From Chromobotia macracanthus (lineage: Eukaryota; Chordata; Actinopteri; Cypriniformes; Botiidae): a stretch of 64,000 nucleotides of DNA. The stretch lies in assembly GCA_036877525.1 (NCBI GenBank), contig JAZGTH010000059.1:7689501-7753500 (forward strand), read 5' to 3'. The notes beneath the pieces were generated by a model. That model ran no database searches and was not told where the DNA came from. It saw only the letters and a program-made list of their open reading frames with translations. A program made the position numbers and the translations under genes. How positions within the stretch are numbered: position 1 is the first letter of the stretch; every line of letters begins with the position of its first letter. This document shows, piece after piece, positions 38,501 to 51,809 of the stretch.

Positions 38501-41500
38501 ATTTTATTGATAACAATAAAAAAATTTCTACTAACATTACTGCAAGAAAGTTTTTGATAATGCTGAAAGAACTTTTAGAGAACGTTAGCGTTCTGAGAAC
38601 GTTCCCTGTTAGCTGGGATGTTTAGACTGTGCAGTCTAATGTGCCTCAGCAATCGGATCTGACTGGTTTAATGAGGCTATCGCACCGCGGATGTGCTTAA
38701 ACTTAAAAATCACGCTCGTTACTGTTGTTTGTGGCATAATTACTCAAACCTCATCTGTTTTAATAATGCTGGCTTCACGAGCACTCGGCCCCTGGCATCC
38801 TCATGAAATGGTATCATGAATTTTTCATTAGGGAATAAAATAGTTGGGATTTATTTATACATAAATTAGTACAGCAGAGAAACAACGCTGGGCTAGAAAT
38901 TGCATTCCATTCATTGGCAGTACTGAGGAAATGCTAATAGGAGTGCAGGAGAGGGCACGATAGAAGAGAATTGTCCATTTTTGCAAGCGGTGTGCTGCCG
39001 TTGATAAGATTATTGTGTCTGTGACACGGTACAAATGTTATAAATGAAAAGCACATCACGGGATATTACAAACTTCCCTCAGGGGCTCTTTAAGCCCTCG
39101 CTACTTGTCAATACAGAGACATGTTTTCCTTCAGATAATTTAGGGTTAATTTATGAGGACTATGGTTTGCCAAATATTCAGTATAAATTCAATATTCATC
39201 AATATGAGCTAATGCAACATTTTAAGAAGTTGTTTAAAAGCATTTGCTAAATGCCTTACATGTTGATATAAAACCAGTCAGCCTGACAGCTGCTTTTGTT
39301 TCATTTTTACCCCATATTAAATCACTTTTTTTTACAAATTAGCAAAATAGATTTTTTCTAAGTTTAATACTGCACAAAGCATTTTCCTAATCACAGTTTG
39401 TGTTTAGTCAGACTTGCTAGTTAAAACAACCTTAAAAGAAGATAATTGCAAAATTGCATAAGATATTAAAACTTATTTCCAAAGAATATAACTTCTCTCA
39501 ACTTTTTCAAGTAAAAAACTAACAATCTTTAGAAAAAAATAACAGTAGGCTTAATTAAACCTAATTTAAGAGATACTCACTAAAAAGTCTTACTATCTTA
39601 CACATTATTGTACCCCAAAAGTTGTAAATTTTTTCTTTTTTTCAGGAAAACAGGACAAAATTAAATTCAGTCACTAGAGATTGCATGAGCACTCGCTTCC
39701 CTCCAAAACTCCTGTGATTTGGGAGAGAAAATGTCATTTGCATACTCATCACTAAGGCCCCTGATTAAAGCGGCATGGCTCCGCCCTATTTTTGCTGGCT
39801 GGAGCGGTGAAGCTATCCATCTCATTGGCGGGTCTTCAAGGTCTGCAGGCTTCAATAGGCAACCTTAGGCACCGCCCCATTTTGTCCTTTAACAGAGTGC
39901 CCTATTCAAGTGGCCCAATCCTCATTTATCGGCGTCCACGGATGTGACATGACTCTCAATATCTTTGTCTTATTGTCCGAAAACGCTAAACCTTACACAA
40001 GAGGGCGCAGATCTGCACTCTATCATCTGCCCCCGTAGCATTCCCTGGATCTCTCTCACTTCACATACCAGCACACCATATTCACTGGCCGAACAGTAAA
40101 ACAGAGCCAGTGTTGCACTGGGGGGTGCACACCCCTCTCTGCAGGCTTGAATAAGGGTACCGCATGGTTTTGTCTAGAGGCGTGTGTGTGCCTAAGCAAA
40201 GAGGGACATGCAAATAGAGTCCTTTGAAGGTTCACAGCTGTGCTGTCTAAGCGCATTTACTTTAGGTTAGAAAAACAAGGAAAGTGAGAGAGAACAAGAC
40301 CAAAGAGATAAAGCAACAGGTCTAATGCATCACTCTAACAATATTTGATCCACTACATCGCTGGATCAAAAGCTCTGCATGCACAGTAACACCATATACC
40401 CAGCCGACAAATTTAGGTTGTAAGAATGTTTCCTGAACATTTCCATTAAGTAACAAAACATTAAAAATGTTATTTTAAGAGTTCTAGGAAAATTGGATTA
40501 CTTAGACACTGTATTAATGTTACTGCTTGGTTAAAAACATTAATTCAACATTTTTTACATTATATACATTTTTTAAAACCTTCCACTAACAACTTCAGAA
40601 TAACATTTTTGAAATACAACCTATAATGTTAAAAACAACTTTTACTGAACATTCTGAGTGTTCCCTGCTAGCTGGGTATGTGTATGTGAGTAATGGTTGT
40701 AAAAAGGCTCTTTATGTGGGCCAAACTGCCTTTGCGAGCTACAAAGGTTTCCAGGTTTGAGCTTGTTTACACCATGACCTACAGAAAATGCTACAGAATG
40801 TCCTGTTGTGATCGTAGCTGCTGAGGATGAAACTCTGATTTACACAGAAATGTCACCTGTGGTTTAAACACAGTATTACAATTTTACATTTTTAAAAGTC
40901 AAAACCATCAAAGTTCTAACAAATATGCAAAAATGAGCCCCCTAATATGCCTGTTCAAAGCCATTGAAATCATTTTTTCTTGTTTTCTTCTAAAGCAAAG
41001 AGGCTCTCCTGCTGGGGTTCATTGCGTATGTCACAAATTAGCCCACCAGTGACAAAGACTGCATCAATAATTAAACTGGAGAAAATTGCAGAGGAAAATT
41101 AATCATGAATGGGCTGGAAAAAAATCAGCCCACATTCATCTAACTCTGAGGTCAGAGAGCTGAAATTTGCACCTTAGGCGACTGCTGAGCGCCAATATCA
41201 ACCAGGAGACGCTTAACGTGGCTTTTCTTCATTTTGATCTTCGCTAGTGGCAACAGCCTTCCCGCGAGAGCTGAAATATGAAAGATCGCAGCACCTCCGC
41301 CGTGATCCTGCGAGCCTCCGTCATATCATTAGAATAAATGAGAGCAGCCGTCACCATTGTGCCTGAGCTTTTCCATCTGTGGAGCTGCTTTCATAATCAC
41401 CACAGAGTATTTGTGAACGCCAAACGTATTTCAAACCAAAACAGAACCGGAACAGAATCTAAACAGCACTAATTCCCATCTGCTATTTGTCCACTTCTTA

Positions 41501-44500
41501 AAACTTCCTGTCTCATTGATTACAGCTGAGGAGGGTTGTCACCTCTTGACCACAGGGGTCTCTGCTCAAAACAGCTGTAACAATGTCTAATCAATGTATT
41601 CGGCACAGAACGGTCTCACGCCATTATCTGTTGACCGTGAGCTGGGACCTCTCTCTTGTCCATGCGGAGGGCGTCGTCTCGGATGTTTGCTTTCCGGATA
41701 TAGACCGTCCAGAGATTTCAAATTTACCTCGGTGCAAATAAGCATGATTTTGTGTATAGGGAAGTATTATTGACCTTTGTGTTTGGATACTGTTCAAATA
41801 AAGACAGACCAGATAACATTTGTCTGACAAGCTACAAAAAGAAAAAAAACCTTTAAATATAAATATATAAATACAAAAGTTGTCCATACAACTTATTTTC
41901 TGGTGAGCTGTTACTTTACGACTTTAGGGCAAAATGTGATTCTTAAATACGGACAGACTGGCTTCCTTAGGTCAGAATCATCAGAAGTCTTCAGAAGGCT
42001 CCTCATTCTTTTCTCAGCATTAACAGGTTTTAATAATAACAAGAAAACATTGTGTGCAACATCAGGAAAAAACCTCTCAGGCGTGACCCTGTTTTGAGAG
42101 CATTCTCAAGGTGGTACACTACCGAGCGGCATGAGAGAGGTTAATCTTGAATGCTCTTATCTCAGCCAGGCCAAACGCACTGAAATGGCACTGAAAGGGA
42201 AAGCTGTGACAGCCTTATTAATCTCTCAGTTTACATTTACCTGCTTTGCTTTCATTTATTTATTCCCCGCTGCACTGATTTATTACTAAAACCCTCATTC
42301 ATTTCCAGAGGCCAAATAAAAATGCCTGGTTATGTGCAAGATAATCCACCAGAACTGCCTGTCATGACATTTTAGATAATTTAGATTTTTTAAAAAAAGG
42401 GAAATAAAAATATTTTTACATTTTCTGAAAACGTTGAGTGGTGGCTGGCCATGCAAAAATCACTGCAATGATGCTAAAAGCTGAAAAGTTGCTAGGCATA
42501 CTTTTTAAGACATTCTGAGTGCCTAGCATGTCCTGGGTGGTTGCTAGGGTGTTGCTATGGTGTTGCCCCCTCAAATCTCTGACATTCTCATCTCTAGCTA
42601 TGGTATTGGATCCCTTCTTTAATACTATATCTATTGGAGTCTGTTTTATCATAAACCAGGCAAAAATCATAATAGCACACCTATCTTAAAGATGCTACAA
42701 AATCTGGAAGATCAATCACATATGTAGCCCAAATGCTACAGAACCTTCTACATGTGTAGGGTCGACGATTGTCCAAATCCCTAACCACGGTAAGCAGTGG
42801 TTAGCCTTAGCAACATTACTAAAAATGTAGCATGTATATTTTGCTTGTGATATGACGAATAACAGCCTAGAAAACAAACAAGCTGCAGGCAAAGTCATCT
42901 ATATACAACTGTCTCAAATACAGAAAAAGACAATGCATCAAGCACCTTCCCATAATGCACTGGGGTCCATGCCTGAACCTGGAGCACAAAACTATAAACC
43001 AAACAAGCTTTCAGACTGAACAGTGGCTTCTGTTTTCTCTTCAGTGGCATTAAATTCTTATGGTTCACTCACATTCAGTGTGCCATACATATATCACAAG
43101 ACAGCAAAACCCACCAAAGAGAAAAGGTTGTGACATATGAATCCAGCTGCGAGGAGTCTGATGTTATGAGTGTGTGGTTGCATGCAAGCAAGTGCAACGG
43201 ACGAGAGGGAGGCGAGATGGAGACATTAGATAGAAACAGATTCCTCAAACAAACTCAGTCCTGCATTCCCAGGCTGTTTACATTCCCAACCCGTCGAACC
43301 GAGGGCTTTATCTCATTCGTTGCTTGTAGCACCTCATACTCATGCATAACATAAGTTTTCTCATATCACTTCCTGTTGAACCCTGGGTCAAGCTTTTGGT
43401 CTGGATCTCCTTAAGGTTCTGAAATTAATTCTGCTCCCCTGATGTATCAGATCTAATTCAACTAACAATTTTAGGTTGTAAGAACGTTTCTGTTACATTT
43501 CCATTAAGTAACAAAAAAGTTCTAAGATGTTCAAACTGTTCTAGCAACGTTCCCTATTAGCTGGAAAGCTCCTCTTTATTCAGAGATCCTTCTACACATC
43601 ATTCACAATGAGTCAAAAGTTCAGACACACCTGTTCGTTTGTTATTATAACTGCTTTCCACATTTTAGAATAACACACAAACACAGCTGACACATCTGTA
43701 TCAAACACTGAAGTGTTCCAAGTCTGTTAAATCCATTAAATAAGTGCATAAGCTCTCAAACAAGCAGCCAAATGTTTTCCTCACTTTTGAAAGTCACTTT
43801 GGATAAAAGTGCCTGCTAAATGCCTAAATGTAAACACAAGTAAAACTTGCACACCAAATCAAAAGGAGGAAAATCCTTCTTTGACTAAGAAACAGAAAAA
43901 GAAAAAAATATAGGTTATATAAATGTAAATTAAATCTCTTTATTGCTAAATTGTAAAACATTTGCTATTCTATTTGAATTGGTAATTAAAAGTTTAGTTT
44001 TAAAGAAAATTCAGAAAAGGTACAATTTTATATTTACATAAAAAAACTAAATCGGCTTGTATTTAACGAATGAGTTTTGAGATGAAAATGGTTTTGAAAC
44101 CATGCCAAACATACAGTAAAATCACTCAAGTATGTCCAGATTTTTGACTGGTAGTGCAGATTCAATGAAGATCTATCTTAATACATAATGGATCACTGAA
44201 TCAAGAAATTATTCTACTTCATTTCACAAACGCATTTAGATGATTACTGAACTTTTTTTGAGTGTGGAACAGCATGAATATCCAGTTTCACATCAGATAC
44301 AGCCATAAAATAAATTAATACCCATGAGCAATGAAATAGAATAATGTAGCCTCTGAGAATAGACCATCATTATCCAATTTTTCCTGGTCTTCTGCATTCC
44401 TAAAATATGGCATATACAACATCTATGAAGAACGGCTTCCTGCATGCTGTAGCCAGAACCTTCAAGCAGAAGCATCGTTCAGCCTTGTAAACTGATAAAG

Positions 44501-47500
44501 GTGGAGGTGGATCAGGCCCAGATGCCTACCAAAGGGACAAGAACAACAGAGAAGAAAAGAAGACTTGACAGAAACTGTCTTCTTTTATATTGCTCAAGTA
44601 TTAGAACTTATTGTATGGCTGGAGAGAGAGCACAGCATGTGGGTGGGATTCATTCACAGCACCTTGAGGTCCCCCGTTGTGCCGCCGACATCAGATGTTT
44701 TTGCCTCATTCCGTCTGATCCCGTGAGGCGGAAGCGCTGAAGTCCTGCCGCGTCATGCCTCCGTTCTCGGGTGCTCTTGGGACGTGTTGCAGCAGCGCAG
44801 GGTGCGTGTGCGCTGCGGATTGACACATTGTCTCAGGATGGCAGAGTTCCCTCGAGTTCCCATTATAAGCGCTTCGATGCTTTGATGACAGGGAAAGTGA
44901 TGAAATCACGGCAATGATGAAATCAACATGTACGTTTCTATTGACAGAAAATGTGAATGCTGCTTGCCATTGGGTGCTCGCACCACAATGCTAGGACAGT
45001 TGCCAGGGCATTGCCATGTGGTTACTGAGTGGTTTTCAGCTTGTTGCTATGCAGTTAAGATTGCCACGTGGTTACTGGTACGTTCTGGGTGACTGCAGAG
45101 TGTTTACTAACTGGTCCACTTCAAAAAAGCCCACCCTCATGATAACCCAGTCACTACATTTTGCTTTATTTTTGATTAATTTTATTAACCAACAGGTTAA
45201 GATTTCATTCAGTCCGGTTGCTCAGAAAATTACAGCTCACCTCTCCTTTAGCTCAACAGAATAAGTGGTATCCTTCATGTCCATGGCACAAATTACGTGG
45301 AACGATTTAGAGTTTGGTGGTTGTTCAAATCAATAACTCTTTAAAAGCTTAGCTTGCACCACTAAAAGTGTCAAATCACTTTGACAGTGTTTAAAGTCCC
45401 GAGTTACATTCCCAGCGAACAATCTTAGGATGTAAGAATGTTTTCATTAATTAAAAAAAATTACAAATGTTATTTTGCATGTTGTACAAATGATGAAAAT
45501 GTTTTTAGACGTTGTTGTAATGCTGTTGCTTAGTCATCTGAAACTTTTTATTCTGTAACGTTTTTAAAACATTCCATTAACAACTTAATAGTGTTTTAAT
45601 ATATAATACATGACGTTAAAAAACGCTCAACTAACATTACTGCAAGAATGTTTTTTCATAGCTTTAACAGAACTATGAGAGAACGTTAGCAAATGTTCTC
45701 TGTTAGCGGGGTTCTCGGTTATGACAACTTTCCCACTCTATTCACACTTTCAGGGAAATAATCTAAAAGGTTTCACCCAAAGGTTACTGCAGTGAATAAC
45801 TCAGACAGGCCTTCAAGATAGGTATCAGCTCTTTTTACTTCATTCTGTTCGGGTGAAGTTGAAAAGGCCCGTGTGAGCTCCAGGCAATGCCTGTACATTT
45901 GGCACTGAGACATACATTTCCGAGATGAGCTTTCCCCTCAGTACCATTACACACCTGGCAGAAAGATGCAGGATTGCTTTAACAGTGTGAGCAGAAGGAC
46001 AAAAGGAGATGCTGAAAGGTGGCACGCCGCTGGAAGAGGAACAAAGTGCGGACAAAAGTACAAAGAGCAAGATGAATATGACGAAAAATGTGTGAATGTG
46101 GAAGGAATGAATGTGAGAGATGCTATACAGATATCATGCTCCAGGACAATGGCTTATTTCAAGGTACAAGATTAAAGTATATAATGGAATCTCCGACTGC
46201 AAGATGTGATATGCACATGAAAGTCTACCTTCAAAACAGGTGCTGCATGGGAACCAGGGTGACTGTTAATGTAATTATTGTTACTAATTTAAATAAAAGC
46301 AAATTAACATATTCAAACATTTCTTTCACAATGCATGTTCTAAGTAGCTTCAGTTCTGGTTCTTTCTATGCAAGCACCCAAAAGGAAGAAAACAACATCT
46401 CACGTGTTTCTCCTAGACAGCACCGAGATTAAAAGGAGAGCAAATGGAGAATTTAGCTCAAGCTTTCAGCTTCTTTGAGTTTCTCCTGAAATAACGACTC
46501 CAGTATCTTACACGTCTCCTGCAGCTTCATAAAGATCTGTCTCACACTTTATTCAAGATTTCCCAAGATACCAAAGCCTGCAATTAAAAGGTCAGAGATT
46601 TCAATATGAACTCAGCCATTTCTCATCAAATTCTTTCAAGACCAAATTATCTGAGCTATGCTATGCACATTACTTTTACAGCTCTATTCCCTTAATGCAT
46701 GTTAACAACTGTCTGATTCGTGTCTACTTTTATTACTCCTAAGAAATTTTAAGAAAACTAAAATGAAACGTAAATCAGCACTCCATTAAGCCTCCCGAGC
46801 TATTAAAGAGAAACCTTTGAGCAATAAAATGTTCTATGCACCAGCACAGATTTTTTATTTGATATGTTGCAATATCAAGCTAACCTTCGCTTTATGACTT
46901 TGCTAACGATAACTGTAATGATGTTTTTGAAAAATTGGCTACAAATCATAAATTGAACTTAATTTTGTCAGAACAATTGTCGAAAGTTTCTGTACACAGA
47001 TCTCATCTCATTCCTCAAACTCTAGAATGTTCATATTCTTCTTTTCGCACACGGTCAGCTGTTTTGCTACAGACAGTTTTCTGGTGTAGGTTGACATGTT
47101 GTTGCTCATCAATCTGGGCCCTCCTTCCACATGTGATGCTCCAGTTAGTCCAAATGAAGAAAAATCGCTCTTGTTTATTCCCGGTCTGGGATCACCCACG
47201 AGAGCGAGAGAGAGCTACACAGGCGGAGGTGAGATGGAACAAAATGAAATTGCACCTAATCCTCTCTACTGGGACGGCGGCACAAACTGCTTCAAATTTA
47301 GGAACGCCATTGAAACAAAACAGTGGATGCAGATAAGGGAATTTGTGAATGAAGCATTAGTGATATTTAAGTTTCTTTGTGTTGTGCACACACAAGTGCG
47401 TTGTGATCCAAGGAAGGTGAGAAAGGATGAGATGCTAAAACATTCTGACACTCAAGTATATTTTATTCAGCCGTCACCTCTAGCCGTTTCATGCATGAAA

Positions 47501-50500
47501 CATTACGAGGGGTGTGCAAGTGAGAGCATTCAATAAACGTCTGACGCATCCACCAGACACAGCAGAGAGATTGTCTGGAAATTAACCTGATATATGCAAC
47601 CACGGCAGCAGGTGGGTATGCATCCGATGTCTCATTTCATAGCTTGATTTAGACCTCAGACACTCCTGGCTGACTGTCCAAGAACCCAAAGAGGTCTTGT
47701 GCCAATCCAGAGTAAAAACAGCAGACTGTCACAAAGTCGTCCACTCTCTCTCTCTGTGCTGAGCAATGCTGCTTCCCATCGTCTTTCCAGTTGATTTGGG
47801 AGCTGCCCATTCAGTTTAGAATCAACAACAATAAGCTATCACTTCCCAACAGCCAATGGCCTTATATTTTAAAGCTGCCATCCAGAACATCTTTTGGTTA
47901 AAAATGTACAAAAATCAGTTATTAAGTACATAACATGATTTGTTTTTGTTATTTGTTATTTTACCCCGATTCACCACAATTCCCAAGTTTATAATAATTA
48001 TTTGTAATTTGACCTGTCAGAGTTCCCAGAAAATTTTATTTCAACATACATAGAAAAGGTATGTAAAGTAACCTGCAATTTGTTTTCCCAAACAGAGATG
48101 GTGACAGAGAGGCAAAAGCTACGGATTGCAGCTTTAACAAGAACACCAATTCATTCTTTAAAGGAAATTTTCCAAGTTTTAAATTAACTAAAGTCATAAA
48201 AACTGAAATATAAAAAATGGAAATATGGGAATCTAAAAAAACAAAACAAACAAAAGTCTTTTATTGTTGCTTTCTCAAAACAACCGTTCTTTGTGTAAGT
48301 TACAGCTCTGCTCACTCTGGGCATTCTCTCAAGAAAACTTCACAAGGTGCCACCTGGGATGTTTTTTAAGCAGGATTGAAAAGTTTCAGTGTGTGGGGGG
48401 CACTTGTTGGCTGCTTTTCCTTCACTATCCAGTCCAACCCATTCATTTCAAACTATTTCTTTTTTGTAAAATGTATACCTGTAAATAAATATATTCCATG
48501 CGTTTAAACATAAGCCATTACATCAGAAGGTTTGTAAAACCACAGTAATAGAAATAAATTTTGTGAAGTTTGTCCAAATGTTGCCTGTTACTGTAGCTGG
48601 GGCATTGTGACCTTTAATAAACACAGCAGGTTGTCTTACCTGAATTAATGAAATGTTATTTAGATTCAATCTGAAGAGGTAGTTTCTGCAGAGAGAAGAG
48701 AGAGAGATTCTAAAGCAGAAGATTACTAGATCAGCATTAGTAGAAATTTAGGTCATCTAAACCACTGAAGATACAATAAAAAAGTATCTGCTGATATGTA
48801 AGATAAAATTTCAATAAACATACACTAGGGTTTAAAAATTTACGAATGCAATTTTTACTGTTGTAGTTTATTTCTATTTTGAATGAAAAGTACACAAAGT
48901 TCATTATGTCCTGGAATATCCTGCTTTTGCTTTAATGACAACATGCTCTTGTGCAAAACCCAACCCAAGTACAAACCTAGTTGTGTTTCTGTATTGATCA
49001 CATACTGTATCAATCAAAGCTTTGGCTAGATCATATAAGATAATAATCTGTACAGGATAAATCCACAGGTTTTTACCTCGCTCCCACTATAAGTTCATTC
49101 CTCGTAAGATCCAGTGTCAGCTGGGAGTAGTCTCTTACACCAGGGTGGGAGAACTTGGAGATCAGTGGATTTAATGCTGGAACAGAGAAGACAGAAAACA
49201 CTGGTGATACAGTAGAATATTTGACTTACAACTTCCATTAAACAATTGTAAAACCTTCAAAGTTCCCAAAGGTTTAGTCTAATTTAAGGATTAAACGTAG
49301 TTTCACCATGGAGATCACTAATACTAGAAAATGAATGGAGGTTCCTACCATAAGTTCTCAAGAAGCAGTTAGGTGCAAAAGCTAGCTGGGCCTCTTCAGT
49401 GCTGCTGATCATAATTCAACATGACACTTAGTCAAAACTCAGCTTACCAAGGAATCTCAGAGCATAAAAGCGCTGTTTGATACAACGTTTCAGAAATCAA
49501 AACAATTTGTCCTGGCAGATACTCTCAGCCCCCACTGGGCCAACTGAAATGGGAATTACATGAGGCAGAAAGGGTATTATGTAAAATAAAAACCACTTCA
49601 TCCACTGGTGACCCTAATGTGGCTTTAGTAAATGGGATTTCACTGTAAGAGGAAACCAATAAAAAGATTTGTTATCTCTTCATACAGAATAGGATCTCTC
49701 AGCAGTTTTCTGAATATATGTAAAATTGGGAAATTTGTCCGTTACATAATTTCATTTTCATACAATGATCACATTACAGTTTTAACTATCCAAGAAGTAA
49801 GAAAAGCACTCAACATTTGTGACAAAATGGGTAGTCTTGGGTTAACTCGCTTCCCAAAATCTGAAATGATTTTTCCTCAAACCACTTCTGTTGTGCTGTC
49901 TACAGGTGCACACAAGGACATGCAAACACAGCTGCTGCGTTCTCACAGCGCAGGTCAAAACCAGAGTGACACTGGTTTCCATTAACAAGCTGTTTGTAAA
50001 TACCACTTCATACGGTTCAGATCTGGGAGATGGAGTCATCCAGATGCTGAGGTCACTCTAAACAATCTCTCATTCACATGGGAACACGGATCTCAAAAAT
50101 GTAAAGAGTCTGCATGCCACGCCATGCCAATACATCACTATAATGGAGATCATCTATATCAAAAATAAAGCCAGGTCTACAAACACAATCTGTACTACAA
50201 AACTACCTCATTCCCAAGTTACAAAACGCCCTCAGCATTCGTCTCCTACATGATTATGGCCTTTGATGTTTCTAATAGACCCTGTTCATACAGACAAACA
50301 GAAAATCTTTTCGGATGTAGTACATTGTACAGTTCTAAAGAAAAAGCTGCCTGACAGACAGTGATTAATGAGGACAAGGAAGAAGGAGGACAAAGAGGTG
50401 CTTTTTACTCCTTATATATAAATCAGAGCAAAAGCTCGAAGCTTATGGAAGTTTATCGATCTGTTACTGTAGGTCAAAAGTGAGACAGTGTAATATAATA

Positions 50501-51775
50501 CAAGAGTTCCTGACCGTACAGTACTGTGTCACCAGATTTTACACTTCACATAGACTTTACATAAAAATCAAAAGTTAAAGTGATTTACACTCGTTTTATA
50601 ATTGACTTCTAATCTCATCTAAAATGACATCTAGTTAGTAATACTTTTGTGTAAATAATAAAAATAATAAATCTCAAATTGTCATTACAGAAGAGTCATT
50701 AGAACACGTGTGCCCAATCCCGAGCCTGAAGGGCCAGAGTCCTCCAGAGTTTACCTCCAACCCTAATCAAACACACCTGAACTAGCTAATCAAGCTCTTA
50801 TTAGGCAGATTAGAAACTTCCTGGCAGGTGTGTTGGCAGGAAAGTTGGACCTGAACTCTGCAGGACTCTGGCCCTCCAGGAGAAAATATCCTCTAGAAAA
50901 TATACACCCTGACACCTAAATAACAACAAAATGTTATTCTGCAGAGGCTGTGCAGTGACAAATTGAAGTTAGTTAGTTTAACAGGTGTTTCGTAGCATAT
51001 TGTGTTGGATGTATTATTTGGTGCTGAGCCAATCGTTTGAGCCTTAAATGTCATGTGACTAATCAGCCTGGAGCCACAGAACAATAACATAGTGACAAAA
51101 CTGACATAACCACATATCACCGCCTTGCTGTCTGCGCTGCATATTCTAGAAAAAGTTGAAACAAGCATTTAGTGAAAGGTGAGCTGTTCTTCCTGTGGGA
51201 TCTGTAATATTACAGATATATAATAACAGCTACCAATCGAGCTGTCTGGAGGAGTGTTGTGTGAGTGCTTTATAAACAAAGCAGAAAAGAGATGCGCTAA
51301 CAGAATACAGCCGGGATTCTGAAGGCTGGATGACTGTCATAATAACCTCTGAGTCACCTGATCACACTGCTGTGCATTATATGCACAGAGTAGAAAAAGA
51401 GCAACGTCTAATACCGCGCACAAGAGTTTGTACTACGGCAAAGCTTTTTCTCTCTTAACATGACTGATGCAAACAAACACACTGCATGCCCTGCAGGGCA
51501 ATATACTTTAAACACACACAGTTTGTATACTGTGTGTACAGAGTGTGTATAAGGTCGGATGTTTGTATATTGTGTGTATAGAGTGTGTGTAATGTCGGAT
51601 GCTTGTATACTGTGTGTATAGAGTGTGTGTAAGGTTGGATGCTTGTATACTGTGTGTATAGAGTGTGTGTAAGATCAGATGCTTGTATACTGTGTGTGTG
51701 TAAGGTTGGATGCTTCTATACTGTGTGTGTGTAAGGTTGGATGCTTCTATACTATATAATATACTGTATACATAC

Positions 51776-51809
<34 letters not shown>

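Larger units (their letters stand above)
35171..48639 (-). other. sema5b intron 3, the longest intron
   Basis: 13.5 kb. CAGCTAAC elements at 35622-35850, 36597-36762, 38306-38619, 40398-40677, 43458-43564 and 45411-45712; GCTGCAAT elements at 37564-37842 and 47871-48137; SINE tails; decayed GTTGC-rich minisatellite-like tracts (42420-42565, 44960-45110). Unique-looking blocks at 38640-38990, 39665-39900 and 41030-41350 have homeodomain or POU-like motifs and are enhancer candidates only. No coding exon was found. Confidence 0.85.

Noticed and set aside
51521..51742. Possible CRISPR-like array
   Set aside because: The 40-bp units are contiguous without unique spacers: a minisatellite in a vertebrate genome.
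51508..51777. Repetitive 89-codon frame (THTQYRS-type repeats)
   Set aside because: It is the translation of the 40-bp minisatellite.
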